A DNA stretch of 64,000 nucleotides from Desulfovibrio desulfuricans DSM 642 (GCF_000420465.1 NZ_ATUZ01000011.1:310001-374000), one strand, 5' to 3'. Counted from the first letter of the stretch, positions 21,931-30,106 are shown. A program made the numbers and translations. Notes: generated from the letters alone by a model not told the origin.

Positions 21931-24710
21931 GCGCGGTCTCCCTTTTCAAAAATCCAGCATTTGATGATGCGGGTCTGTTCATGGCGCGAGCGAACAGACT
22001 TGCTGCTCTCCACAAATTTATGCCGCCGGGTGTGCGGCAGCAGCTTTTTGAGCATGCCCACATCCGGGTAGGCCTGCCCGTAATCCTGACATTTTTCACG
22101 AAAGTGATTGAGGTTGAGGGCGATGATGCCCTCGGTATCCTTGGCGTGGTTGAGCTGCTCGCTGATCGGCCCGCGCGAGTTGACGTAGTCGTAGGCCTCC
22201 CAAAAGGCCTCAAGCATGGGGTGATCCGCACCCACGCGGCGCTCGCGCACGTGGGCGCGGTCTTTCAGGTATTGGGCTATGCCCTCCACCGTGCGCGCCG
22301 TCACGCCGGGAAAGAGCAGGCGCAGGGCAGAGCCGCAGGCGGCAATTTGCGCGTGGTTTTTTACAATGCGCTCGTTCTTGATGCCGCAGGCGGTAAAGTC
22401 GCGCTCCATGCTGTCAAAGGCCTGTTCGTAGGCCTCCAGAATGCGGCGCTCCTGGCACAGGGCGGCACCCAAGAATCCGCCAACGCTTTCGCTTGTCTGG
22501 CGCTCAAACCAGCGGGCAATCTCCCGCGTGCCGGGCCTGTGGTGCTTTTTGTCGGCGTGGCAGTGCACAATGCGTTGCAGCAGGGCCTCGCTGCCGTCCA
22601 CTTCCGCATTTTGCGAAATAATCAGGCTGGCCTGAAACAGGCTTTCGTCCGTATCGTTGCCGCGCTTGGCCACGCCCAGGGTGCCTGTGCCGCGCCCGTT
22701 CCAGAATGGTTTGACCTCGTCAAAGCCAAACTGCTTTTGCCGGGCGTCTTTTTCGCCAGAGTCGCGGTCAGATTCAATAATGACCACAGGCAGGTTGGAT
22801 ACCTGCGAAAAGGCGCGCCTGCGCCCTGCCACAGAAGACTTGAGCAGGTCAAAGCCCTCGTAATCATCCCGGCCCACCAGCTTCCAGCAAAACTCCAGCG
22901 CGGTGGATTTGCCCGCGCCCGGTTCGCCCGTGTATTCCAGAAAGGGAAAACTTTTGTGCATGCCCCGTATTTGCTGCACAAACAGCGAGCCAAGCCAAAA
23001 GGCCAGCAGGCACATGCCCTGCATGCCAAAGGCCTTGGAGTAGTTTTCTATCCAGCCGGGGTTGAACTTGCCGCTGGTATTGATCTGCAAGCCAGAAAGG
23101 CTGGATTTTACTCCGCGGCTGCGGATGGTGAAGTAGCCTTGCGGGTTTACATCGATGCGCCGCCCCTTGTGCCAGGCGTGATCCTGAAAGATGTAGGTCT
23201 CAAGGGTTTTGTCGTAGCCGATGTAAGGCACGGCGGTGACGGTGAGCATGCGGTTATCGAGCCACCACGAGCGCAGGGTCTTGAGGTGGCGCACATCGCC
23301 GTCAAAGGTGCCGCCGCGCGATCGGTTGAGCAGGGCCTTGTGAAAGCTGTCTGGCGAGGTGATGGCCGTGCCTTCCAGCTCAATGACGTCTTGCGCCTGG
23401 CCATTGGCGTAGTCGATGGAAAACACGTAGCGCTGCTCGTCCAGAATCTCGTTGCGGCTCATGTAGAGGAACTGCGGCCACACGTTTGAGATCTGCGCTA
23501 CGCGCACATGCTGCATAAACAGTGCGCGGCCCTCGGTTGAGAGCAGGGCGGTTTCGCGGGCGTCCTGGGATGGGTTGATCTCTGGCGGCGTGGCGGCTGA
23601 TGAAGTGGGTGGCGTGGCGGGTGACGCTGGCTCTGTGGCTGCGGCCTCTTCCTCGCGCTTCTTTTGGGCCTGCTGGGCCTCGCAGATATGCTGGCGGGTT
23701 TCTTCCACCAGAGGCTCCAGCAGTTCTGCAAACGCGCCTTCCAGCTTTATATCGTAGAGGCCGTTGCGGTAATCCAGAATGAAGGAATCCCGCTGCTTTT
23801 TCAGGTAGGTGTAGTAGGCCTTTTCTTCTACGGATTCTGCCAGAAACAGCCGCCCGTTGTGCTTGCCCGCGCGCAGAAGGGCCGGGGTGATGCGCCCGGC
23901 GCGGTACAGGTCGTCCCAGTCGTTGCCCGAGGGCGCAAGGCAAACGGTGGAAAGTTCGCCCATGTTTTTGAGCTGCTTGTGGTGCTTGCGCATGCCGCTT
24001 TTTCCGGCGGCGTCAGGATCTAGCGCCCATATCCACCGGACGCCTTTTTGCGCGTGCTGCTCAAAGAAATTCTGCGGAAAATTGTTGCACGAGAATGCGG
24101 CCACGGCTTTGACGCCCACATGAAAAAGGGCAATGGCGTGGAAGATGCCCTCAACAATAAAGCATTCCTCCAGGCGCTCCAGCGTGAAGCCGGGGGGCGC
24201 CCACACGTCGCCCTTGTAGAGGGTGTGGTCTTCTTTGCGTTTGCCGCCAAAGTGGGCTTTTTGCCCATCCCTCCCCTTGCCGATGATGCGCTCCCAAAAG
24301 CGGGTTTTTGCCGCGTCCAGATAAAAGCGCACGGTGGGCACATCCTGCCCGTTGCCGAGCGGATAGCTGCTTTGCTCGTACCAGCCACGGATCTTGGCCA
24401 GGTCGAAGCCACGGTTCAGCCCAAGGTAGGCATCTGCCGTGGCGTCACGGTGCTCCGGCGTGGCCGGGTGCTTTTGGGCGAAATCGTCAAACAGCTCCGG
24501 CAGGGCCTCGCGCACGGTCTCGCTGAATCCGCATTTGTTTTTGCGGTTGCAGTCGATCACCAGGGGGCGGTCTTTTTTGATGTAGAGCGATTTTTCGCCG
24601 CACTGGGGGCAAAGGCCCTTGGTGAGGTATTCGCCGGAGTCTTTGAACTGAAAATAGGGCGAGGCCAGCAGGGCCGCCACAATCTCGGGGTAATAATTCT
24701 GCCTAGGCAT
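21927..24710 (-). CDS. P4-alpha-type primase-helicase
   Basis: A 927-residue replication protein. Residues 34-60 hold a primase zinc ribbon (Cys34, Cys37, Cys54, Cys60). A Toprim-like primase domain follows with Glu187 (FIVEG) and Asp231-X-Asp233 (ALDPDAAGKSG). After a Pro/Ala/Glu linker (350-385) comes a superfamily 3-like or DUF927-type helicase with Walker A GEPGAGKST at 595-602 and VVIIESDRD as Walker B. One polypeptide would unwind the origin and lay primers, as P4 gp-alpha does. ATG 24710 overlaps the CII-like gene by 8 bases. Confidence 0.85.
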   Translation of the reverse strand: MPRQNYYPEIVAALLASPYFQFKDSGEYLTKGLCPQCGEKSLYIKKDRPLVIDCNRKNKCGFSETVREALPELFDDFAQKHPATPEHRDATADAYLGLNRGFDLAKIRGWYEQSSYPLGNGQDVPTVRFYLDAAKTRFWERIIGKGRDGQKAHFGGKRKEDHTLYKGDVWAPPGFTLERLEECFIVEGIFHAIALFHVGVKAVAAFSCNNFPQNFFEQHAQKGVRWIWALDPDAAGKSGMRKHHKQLKNMGELSTVCLAPSGNDWDDLYRAGRITPALLRAGKHNGRLFLAESVEEKAYYTYLKKQRDSFILDYRNGLYDIKLEGAFAELLEPLVEETRQHICEAQQAQKKREEEAAATEPASPATPPTSSAATPPEINPSQDARETALLSTEGRALFMQHVRVAQISNVWPQFLYMSRNEILDEQRYVFSIDYANGQAQDVIELEGTAITSPDSFHKALLNRSRGGTFDGDVRHLKTLRSWWLDNRMLTVTAVPYIGYDKTLETYIFQDHAWHKGRRIDVNPQGYFTIRSRGVKSSLSGLQINTSGKFNPGWIENYSKAFGMQGMCLLAFWLGSLFVQQIRGMHKSFPFLEYTGEPGAGKSTALEFCWKLVGRDDYEGFDLLKSSVAGRRRAFSQVSNLPVVIIESDRDSGEKDARQKQFGFDEVKPFWNGRGTGTLGVAKRGNDTDESLFQASLIISQNAEVDGSEALLQRIVHCHADKKHHRPGTREIARWFERQTSESVGGFLGAALCQERRILEAYEQAFDSMERDFTACGIKNERIVKNHAQIAACGSALRLLFPGVTARTVEGIAQYLKDRAHVRERRVGADHPMLEAFWEAYDYVNSRGPISEQLNHAKDTEGIIALNLNHFREKCQDYGQAYPDVGMLKKLLPHTRRHKFVESSKSVRSRHEQTRIIKCWIFEKGDRA

Positions 24711-25164
24711 GGCGGCCCACTTTTTTGTCGTGGTCGCGCAGGGCAGCGGCAAGGGCGGTGGCGACCTCCACCAGATCCAGCACTTCTTTGAGAATGCCGC
24801 GGTTCTCGGCCTTGGTGATGCGGTTGTCTTCCGTGGCGCGGATAATGCGGTCAGCTACGTGGCCAAGGTCGCTGGTGAGGCTGAGAACCTGATTATGCAG
24901 GAACGTGGGCGTGATTGCCGGCAGCACGGTGTTGCCGGCGGTGACGCGGGCCCGCAGCCATTCAATGACCAGCGTATTGCCCGCGGCAACGCAAAAGCCC
25001 GGGATATCCACAAAGCTGGGGAAGTATTTTTCTGTGGAGGTAACGCGGCGCAGAAATGCCGGGCTGACATTCAGGCGTTTGGCCAGAACGGAAAGAGGGT
25101 ACTGGCTGCGCGTAATGGCAAGCCGGAAAACATCCTCCGGGGCAAGGTGGGCCAGTTCTTCCAT
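24703..25164 (-). CDS. CII-like phage regulatory protein
   Basis: A 153-residue protein of the Phage_CP76/CII type. An N-terminal helix-turn-helix is visible in YPLSVLAKRLNVSPAFLRRV (residues 22-41), followed by a helical oligomerisation region (DLGHVADRIIRATEDNRITK). In phage 186, CII activates the lysogenic promoter early after infection. It is placed between the small cro/cox-like gene and the primase in the leftward early operon. A ribosome site AGGAG precedes the ATG. Confidence 0.75.
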   Translation of the reverse strand: MEELAHLAPEDVFRLAITRSQYPLSVLAKRLNVSPAFLRRVTSTEKYFPSFVDIPGFCVAAGNTLVIEWLRARVTAGNTVLPAITPTFLHNQVLSLTSDLGHVADRIIRATEDNRITKAENRGILKEVLDLVEVATALAAALRDHDKKVGRHA

Positions 25165-25215
25165 GGTAGCTCCTTTGTGGAAAAGTCCGTTTGATTGCGG
25201 GAAATTCCACGTAGG

Positions 25216-25485
25216 CTACTGTGACCGTGAGCCCAGCGCCTTGCGCAGCGCCTGATGGATCGCCAGGGGGCTTACCGTGCCATCGTTTATCAGCGTGCGC
25301 AGCACCATGCGCAGGGTGAGCAGTTTGCCCTCTGCGATAATGTGCAGCCCGGCGGATTTGGACATGCTGCAATTGCGGCCCCTGCGAAAGCTGCGAACAT
25401 CCATGCCGATGGCCCGCGCTGCCTGCGAGTAGGAACCGTGGAAGAGCCTTAGCCGTTCAATGTGGGTGTGGAGTCGTGTTTTCAT
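25216..25485 (-). CDS. Small DNA-binding protein at the lytic promoter (Cro/Cox-like position)
   Basis: An 89-residue basic protein with a helix-turn-helix-like segment, GSYSQAARAIGMDVRSFRRG (residues 17-36). It is the first gene of the leftward early operon and is divergent from cI. Its promoter (TTGACA 25516-25521, 17-bp spacer, CTATTT 25493-25498) ends about 7 bp before the ATG, so the transcript is almost leaderless. By position it should be the lytic repressor (Cro, Apl or Cox equivalent). No specific family is claimed. Confidence 0.6.
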   Translation of the reverse strand: MKTRLHTHIERLRLFHGSYSQAARAIGMDVRSFRRGRNCSMSKSAGLHIIAEGKLLTLRMVLRTLINDGTVSPLAIHQALRKALGSRSQ

Positions 25486-25492
25486 GATTTCT

Positions 25493-25565
25493 AAATAGGT
25501 GGACTTGACCTATAGTGTCAAGACGAATTTCGCCTCTTTGTATAGGGCGAAATGCCCTCTATAGT
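25493..25565. promoter_or_regulatory. Lysis-lysogeny switch: divergent promoters with operators O1 and O2
   Basis: O1 (25495-25513) is ATAGGT-N7-ACCTAT and covers the -10 and spacer of the leftward early promoter. O2 (25541-25563) is an imperfect palindrome TATAGGGC-N5-GCCCTCTATA. It overlaps a rightward promoter TTGTAT (25538-25543), 16 bp, TATAGT (25560-25565) that would start cI at or next to its ATG. A similar operator, O3, lies in front of the excisionase gene. The shared ATAGG/CCTAT arms point to one repressor binding all three. Confidence 0.72.
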
Positions 25566-25571
25566 GGGTAT

Positions 25572-25835
25572 ATGAAAAAATCAGAACGGTTTGAAAAATT
25601 GTTTGTCGAGGCAATGGTGAGGCGCGTTGAGGCTGCGGGGATGTCGCATTCCGAGTTTGGCCGCCGTGTTTTTGGGGAGGGCTCTGGCTCTAGGGCTTGG
25701 CGGGCTACGCGGGAAAAAGACCGCAAGCGTGGGCTGGGCATAGGCGAGGCCTATATGATGGCTGAAGCGTTGGGGATGGAATTCCCCGCCTTGGTGTGGG
25801 AGGTCATGCAGGAAGTTAAAGATAGGCTGGATTGA
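25572..25835 (+). CDS. CI-like phage repressor (short, HTH only)
   Basis: An 87-residue helix-turn-helix protein (MKKSERFEKLFVEAMVRRVE, with AGMSHSEFGRRVFGEGSGSR as the likely recognition region). It has no LexA-type protease domain, like the short C repressors of P2-type phages, so it would not respond to RecA cleavage. ATG 25572 has no ribosome site and lies 6 bp after the -10 box, so the mRNA is probably leaderless. It is divergent from the early operon and flanked by operators. Confidence 0.7.
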   Translation: MKKSERFEKLFVEAMVRRVEAAGMSHSEFGRRVFGEGSGSRAWRATREKDRKRGLGIGEAYMMAEALGMEFPALVWEVMQEVKDRLD

Positions 25836-25876
25836 CCGTTTTAATTATTGAAATATAGGCGGAATGAACCTAGTAT
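25832..25876 (+). promoter_or_regulatory. Promoter and operator O3 for excisionase-integrase
   Basis: TTGACC (25832-25837), a 16-bp spacer and TATAGG (25854-25859) form a promoter. The overlapping inverted motif ATATAGG-N9-CCTAGTAT (25853-25876) matches O1 and O2. The -35 box overlaps the cI stop codon. TAGGAGGTG then precedes the excisionase-like ATG at 25898. Confidence 0.65.
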
Positions 25877-25897
25877 GGGTGCCTTTAGGAGGTGCCT

Positions 25898-26140
25898 ATG
25901 TCTGGACGCATTGTTCAATCGCCGTATTTGTCGCAGGAACAGGCCGCGCAGTTCGTTAACCGCTCGGAAAGAACGTTCCGCGAATATGTGAAGAAATACA
26001 GCATCCCCAAGTACGGGCCAGCCCGTAATCAGTATGCCGAAGAGGACTTGCGGGCTTTTATGGAAAACCCTCATTGCTTTCTGAAAGGCCGGGGAGGATT
26101 CCGGTCGAGATCAGTACGCTTTACGCCCGTGAAAGTATGA
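25898..26140 (+). CDS. Excisionase-like helix-turn-helix protein
   Basis: An 80-residue basic protein with a MerR/excisionase-type winged helix at the N-terminus (YLSQEQAAQFVNRSERTFRE) and a short Arg-rich tail. It has a strong AGGAGG site, and its stop overlaps the integrase ATG (ATGA), so both are co-translated. Co-expression with integrase and the small size support a directionality factor that bends att DNA; a second regulator is the alternative. Confidence 0.65.
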   Translation: MSGRIVQSPYLSQEQAAQFVNRSERTFREYVKKYSIPKYGPARNQYAEEDLRAFMENPHCFLKGRGGFRSRSVRFTPVKV

Positions 26141-27261
26141 GCGTTCATAAAAAATCCAATGGAACGTGGTTTGTTCGCTATCGCGTGCCGGGAGAGAAAA
26201 ACGCAAGGAGCGAGTATATCGGGGTTGGGCCTGACGCCGAAAAACTCGCCAGGGTGCGGGACAGGGAGATCAAGGAGCAGAAGGCATCGGGCAAGCGCCC
26301 CAGTGACAAGCTCTATCTGGATCAGCTTGCGCAGGCCTATTTGTGCGATCGCAAGCTCGCGGGCAAGTCGCCGGATTGGCTTGTGGAAATGGAAACCCTG
26401 TTCAACAAGAGGTTTCTGCCAGAGCTATGCCATGCGCCCGTTGACGGGCTGACGTATTCGGACGTCATGAACATGGTCGAGAAGCATCTGACCGAGGTCA
26501 AGCTGGCCACGCGGCAGCGCTACCTTGGGTATCTGTATGCCTGCTTCAACTACGGAACCCGACACGAGCTTACGGCGGGCAATCCGCTCTCAACATGGAA
26601 GAAGCAGCCCGAACCGCGCACCGAGCTTTTGCTGACGGTTGAGGATCTGGAAAAACTGTATCAGTGCGCCGCGCCGCATCTACAGTGGGCCATTGCCGTT
26701 GAGTGGGAAGTGGGGGCGCGCCCAGGCCCCTCAGAATTATACGCCATTAAGTGGCTCCATGTGGACTTCAAGCGCTGCCTGATTCGGATACCGGGTACAA
26801 AGACGGTGCTGGCAAACAGGCTTATCCCGATCACGCCAGCCTTTTGCCTGGAGCTGCAAAAAAAGCGCGAAGAGGCTCAATCCGAGTACGTGATCGAATT
26901 TCGCGGGCGTGGGGTCAAAACCATGCGGACGGCCTTCAAGCGTGCGCAAGAACGCGCAAAGCTGCCGTACCATGTGCGCATGTACGATATCCGCCACCTC
27001 TTCGTTACTCTGCTGCTGGACGGCGGGGCAGGCTTGGCGGCAGTTTCCCGCATGATTGGCCATAGCCGGATCGCGACAACTCAGGAATGGTATTATCATC
27101 TTTTGCCCGGCGCCATGCGTGACGCCATGGCCTTCAAGCCTGCGCCTTTGGGCTCCAGAGTGGCCGATGGCGCGAGGATACACAAAAGGATACACAGGCC
27201 ACCTCAGTCGACCGTGAAACGCCGTAATCCCGTTGCTCCGCCTAAAGCTCCAAAAGAATGA
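26137..27261 (+). CDS. int: Tyrosine recombinase integrase
   Basis: A 374-residue phage integrase. An N-terminal arm-binding region (1-60) and SAM-like core-binding domain (60-160) precede the catalytic domain with Arg195 (GARPGPSE), Arg286 (YDIRHLF), His309 (MIGHSRI) and the nucleophile Tyr320 (EWYYHL). The usual first His of the HxxR motif is Tyr283, seen in many P2-type integrases. It catalyses recombination at the tRNA-Pro site 40 bp downstream. Its gene is the last of the prophage. Confidence 0.95.
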   Translation: MSVHKKSNGTWFVRYRVPGEKNARSEYIGVGPDAEKLARVRDREIKEQKASGKRPSDKLYLDQLAQAYLCDRKLAGKSPDWLVEMETLFNKRFLPELCHAPVDGLTYSDVMNMVEKHLTEVKLATRQRYLGYLYACFNYGTRHELTAGNPLSTWKKQPEPRTELLLTVEDLEKLYQCAAPHLQWAIAVEWEVGARPGPSELYAIKWLHVDFKRCLIRIPGTKTVLANRLIPITPAFCLELQKKREEAQSEYVIEFRGRGVKTMRTAFKRAQERAKLPYHVRMYDIRHLFVTLLLDGGAGLAAVSRMIGHSRIATTQEWYYHLLPGAMRDAMAFKPAPLGSRVADGARIHKRIHRPPQSTVKRRNPVAPPKAPKE

Positions 27262-27295
27262 ATTATAAATATTTTAGTGTGTTACGTGTAAGCTG

Positions 27296-27346
27296 ATCCG
27301 CTTTGGGAGCAGGGGGTCGAAGGTTCGAATCCTTTCGCTCCGACCA
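27296..27346 (+). other. Prophage attachment site: 3' fragment of tRNA-Pro(TGG)
   Basis: The sequence has the TTTGGGA anticodon loop of tRNA-Pro, the variable region, the T arm around GGTTCGAATCC, a 7-base acceptor strand CGCTCCG, discriminator A and CCA. The left half of the anticodon stem no longer pairs properly, and no D arm is present, so only the 3' portion is tRNA. This is the displaced half left when a phage recombines within a tRNA gene and supplies its own copy of the 3' end. The intact gene should be at the far end of the prophage. Confidence 0.85.
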
Positions 27347-27354
27347 TTTATCCA

Positions 27355-27400
27355 AAGAAAGGGATAGTTAGACGAAAGTTTAACTATCCCTTTCTTGCGT
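27355..27400 (+). terminator. Long perfect hairpin after the tRNA fragment
   Basis: AAGAAAGGGATAGTTA (27355-27370) pairs without mismatch with 27381-27396 across a 10-base loop. It probably ended the original tRNA transcript and may work in both directions. Confidence 0.8.
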
Positions 27401-27755
27401 TTGACGGGGATCGCAAAGATGCGATTTGCAGAATTTCACAATTGTTGCGCAAAGTTAAGAAAGTGTAGACGATCGGCGTGCGATTTGGTGATTGACTGGC
27501 TATTGGATGATCTGCTTCATTGATATTTTTTTAAATGTACACTTTTGTGGGATGTGCAGACAAAAATATCAATGCAATATATGGAATATGTAGTATTTAA
27601 ATGTTATAGTAAAATTTAATCAAAGGTGTATTCTGGGGTTTATGTGGAATAATGCAGAGCAATTGAGCGTGGTAAGGCTTTTTTTGAGTGCTGGATTGAA
27701 TGGTTCTGCGCTACGGGCATTGTGCGTAACGATCACCGGTAATTTGTTGCATATC
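27401..27755. other. AT-rich intergenic flank of the prophage
   Basis: No convincing gene is seen in these bases. Short frames overlap the convergent methyltransferase gene in antisense. The composition is AT-rich compared with both neighbours. Confidence 0.5.
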
Positions 27756-28685
27756 CTACAGTCGTGCTGTTTCCCATATTGCCAGGCATTTGTCCTGGTA
27801 CTGGCCGGCATTTTCCGTGCAATTTTCGTTGATTAGGTCAGAAGGGGCGGGAAGGTTGAAGGGGGGCAGGCACAGGTTCAAGGGGCGCCAGCGGGTGTTC
27901 TGGTCCAGATCGTAATTTTTTGTGCAATTTGTAAACGTTGTTGCGGCAAAATAATGAATATCGCTGTTCCTTATCGTGGTCAGAGCCTTGACAATCTCCT
28001 CAAAGCTCAAATGTACAAAGCAGTCTCGTGTCAGCAGCATGTCCGCTGCTGGCAGCGGTCCACGGCACAAATCAAGCAGCAGGAATGAAAACCGTCGGCC
28101 AAATTTAACTTTATTTTTTTCTATTAAATCTGGAACAATATCTCCTCCTGTATATGTAATGTCAGTAAAATCCATTGATGAAATCCAGTGGCAGTCACCA
28201 CATGGAACGTCCAGTACACTTTTTATGCTGTATTTGAGAAAAGATTTTTGCAGTTCTATGCGCAGTTTCTCGGTCTGTTGTAGTGATGATCCTGTGCCAG
28301 AGCAGCTTTCATCCCCGCCAAAACCGCCGCAATGGTAAATCTGGTGAAAATCAATATCGGTTTGAGATGGCAGTGCTGTCGCCTGCCTGAAGTTTTGTAT
28401 GTAGTGCAGCAGTGGATTGATGTTTTGCGTCAGCGCTTCCGGGTGAAATCTCAGATAGTTCAGCGGCATGAAGTGTCTGTTTGGCTGATAGCCCTTGCGC
28501 GGCCCAAACTGCATATAATGCACAAGCGGGGGCATGGTGGCGGTTCTGCCCATCAGATAGCAGCGGCGGTACCATGTTTCGTCAAACAGGCCGCTCTCTT
28601 CCACCATGCGCAATTGATTTGCAGTGGGCATGGGGTAAATTGGCAGTTCTTCGCAACCAAGCGGCAGGGGTGTTGGCATGGTCAT
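27756..28685 (-). CDS. Class I SAM-dependent methyltransferase with glycosyltransferase-type N-terminus
   Basis: A 309-residue protein. Residues 25-100 carry the repeat often found on surface-polysaccharide glycosyltransferases (SGLFDETWYRRCYLMG, PLVHYMQFGPRKGYQPNRHF, NPLLHYI). The C-terminal half is a Rossmann methyltransferase with motif I VLDVPCGDCHWISS and an acidic motif II (YTGGDIVPDL). It probably methylates a sugar of a cell-surface glycan. ATG 28685 has GGAG 10 bases upstream; a longer frame up to 28868 reads as noncoding. It lies at the prophage border, near an IS remnant, suggesting an island. Confidence 0.75.
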   Translation of the reverse strand: MTMPTPLPLGCEELPIYPMPTANQLRMVEESGLFDETWYRRCYLMGRTATMPPLVHYMQFGPRKGYQPNRHFMPLNYLRFHPEALTQNINPLLHYIQNFRQATALPSQTDIDFHQIYHCGGFGGDESCSGTGSSLQQTEKLRIELQKSFLKYSIKSVLDVPCGDCHWISSMDFTDITYTGGDIVPDLIEKNKVKFGRRFSFLLLDLCRGPLPAADMLLTRDCFVHLSFEEIVKALTTIRNSDIHYFAATTFTNCTKNYDLDQNTRWRPLNLCLPPFNLPAPSDLINENCTENAGQYQDKCLAIWETARL

Positions 28686-28928
28686 GTGTAGATGCTCCGT
28701 AAGTGCTGGCCACCGCACTCCAGTGCTTGTTAGTGGCAAAATGTCGTGATCTTTTACGTCCGCAGCGCAGGCGAATGGAATCATAGGTGCTATGGGGGGG
28801 CAAGCCCCGATTGATGCATTCTGCATCAGGCTGAAAATCGCCGATTGTTTTGTACTCTGCCGGTGCAAGAACTTCAGCCGACAGCACCGTAAGGTGCCCC
28901 TGAGATATTGAACAGTTTCGCGACAAGC

Positions 28929-29192
28929 TTAAGATAGAAGTGCTTGTGCTTTGCAGCGGCTTTTGGCTTTCCCCTTTTGGGAGATCGGGTTCATCCAAAA
29001 TGTGGATGTCCTTATATACTTCGTTGGGGATGTAGTGTCCAGACTGCTGTCCACCCGTTCGGTGTTGTAATCCTGCTCTGCCAGCTTGTGGGTCTGCACG
29101 AACACTTCACGACGCAATAGTTCATGCAGGTGCGGTGAACCGAAACTCCGTTGTTTTTCTGCCAGTTCCAGCACCCGATCCCGCAAACGCAA
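28929..29192 (-). pseudogene. IS3-family transposase remnant with internal deletion
   Basis: The frame begins RLRDRVLELAEKQRSFGSP followed by HLHELLRRE, the start of IS3-family OrfB. Within 15 residues it passes to EQDYNTERVDSSLDTTSP, resembling the WxxDYNxxRPHSSLGxxTP motif at the extreme C-terminus of the same protein. The DDE catalytic core between them (roughly 200 residues) is missing, so the element cannot move. The HSSL motif itself is degraded (VDSSL). It marks past insertion activity at this boundary. Confidence 0.75.
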
Positions 29193-29233
29193 ATTATGGC
29201 CTTTATTTCTGCGTAATCACAGAATGCAGCACG

Positions 29234-30106
29234 TCACCCGAAGAGGCTCAGTTGCCTGTGGGCCTGCTTTTCTTCTAGCGTACTCAGGTATTGAAAAATC
29301 TGCTCAGGCTCATGCATGATGCCATGCTGCAAGCAATAGTGGCGGAAAAAGTCCATCAGGTATTTGTTGTTTGGACTGCCCAATATGTATTGCGTGCCGT
29401 AGGTGCGAATGTATTTTTCCTTCATTCCAGGAAAGTGACGATCAAGCTGGCTATAGAAGTATTGTCGGTTTCCATGGCGAAGCGTCATTCCCATGCCAAA
29501 GTTGATGATGCCGTGCACCCTTGCCTCGGCGCAATACTCCAAGATCCCTGCAATATTCTCTTTTGTATCATTGATGAACGGTAGAATGGGGCAAAGCCAT
29601 ACCACAGTCGGGATTCCGGCATCGCGTAAGCGAAGCAGCACATTAAAGCGCTCCCTTGTGGTGCTTACGTTGGGTTCCAGCTTTTTGCACAGCTCTTCAT
29701 TGTGTGTGGTCAGGGTTATCTGAACAACGCACTTGGCTTTTTCATGAATCTTTTGCAACAGATCGAGATCGCGCAATATTCGATCCGACTTTGTGATCAC
29801 TGTAAAGCCGAAGCCATACTCATGTATCAGCGACAAGGCCTTTCTGACAATTCCGATTTCCATTTCAGCCGGGATATATGGGTCCGTCATGGAGCCTGTG
29901 CCAATCATGCATTTTTTGCGTTTGCGTTGAAGGGCGCTCTCAAGAAGTTCTATGGCGTTTTCTTTTACTTCGATATCTTCAAATTCATGCTCCATGCCAT
30001 AGCAGGCGCTGCGCGAGTCGCAATAGATGCATCCATGCGAGCATCCGCGATAGATGTTCATGCCATTTTTAGCGGATAAAATTCCCTTCGCCTTCACAAA
30101 ATGCAT
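29234..30106 (-). CDS. SPL-like radical SAM protein
   Basis: A 290-residue radical SAM enzyme of the spore-photoproduct-lyase-like group (Rv2578c type). The cluster motif is CSHGCIYC near residue 20, in GMNIYRGCSHGCIYCDSRS; further motifs are MIGTGSMTDPYIPAE and TITLTTHNEEL-like (VQITLTTHNEELCKKLEPN). ATG 30106 was chosen because residues upstream are not conserved in style and a GGGAACGG site precedes it. The family function is unproven; DNA-lesion repair and RNA modification have been suggested. Confidence 0.85.
   Translation of the reverse strand: MHFVKAKGILSAKNGMNIYRGCSHGCIYCDSRSACYGMEHEFEDIEVKENAIELLESALQRKRKKCMIGTGSMTDPYIPAEMEIGIVRKALSLIHEYGFGFTVITKSDRILRDLDLLQKIHEKAKCVVQITLTTHNEELCKKLEPNVSTTRERFNVLLRLRDAGIPTVVWLCPILPFINDTKENIAGILEYCAEARVHGIINFGMGMTLRHGNRQYFYSQLDRHFPGMKEKYIRTYGTQYILGSPNNKYLMDFFRHYCLQHGIMHEPEQIFQYLSTLEEKQAHRQLSLFG

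Larger units (their letters stand above)
1..27346. mobile_element. Right part of a P2/HP1-like prophage
   Basis: Contiguous phage genes run from baseplate J (cut by the window edge) to an integrase that ends about 40 bp before a tRNA-Pro 3' fragment. Head, tail and lysis genes follow the HP1-type arrangement of P2-like phages (sheath DUF2586, tube DUF2597, tape measure, DUF2590, baseplate). Replication is not P2-like: a P4-alpha-type primase-helicase takes the place of a rolling-circle gpA. No structural gene seen here is broken, so the element could be functional. Its other end, with the remaining baseplate and tail-fibre genes and the intact tRNA, should lie upstream of base 1. Confidence 0.95.

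Noticed and set aside
28686..28868. 61-codon N-terminal extension of the methyltransferase
   Set aside because: No ribosome site and unlike the family; ATG 28685 has GGAG upstream and begins the recognisable domain.
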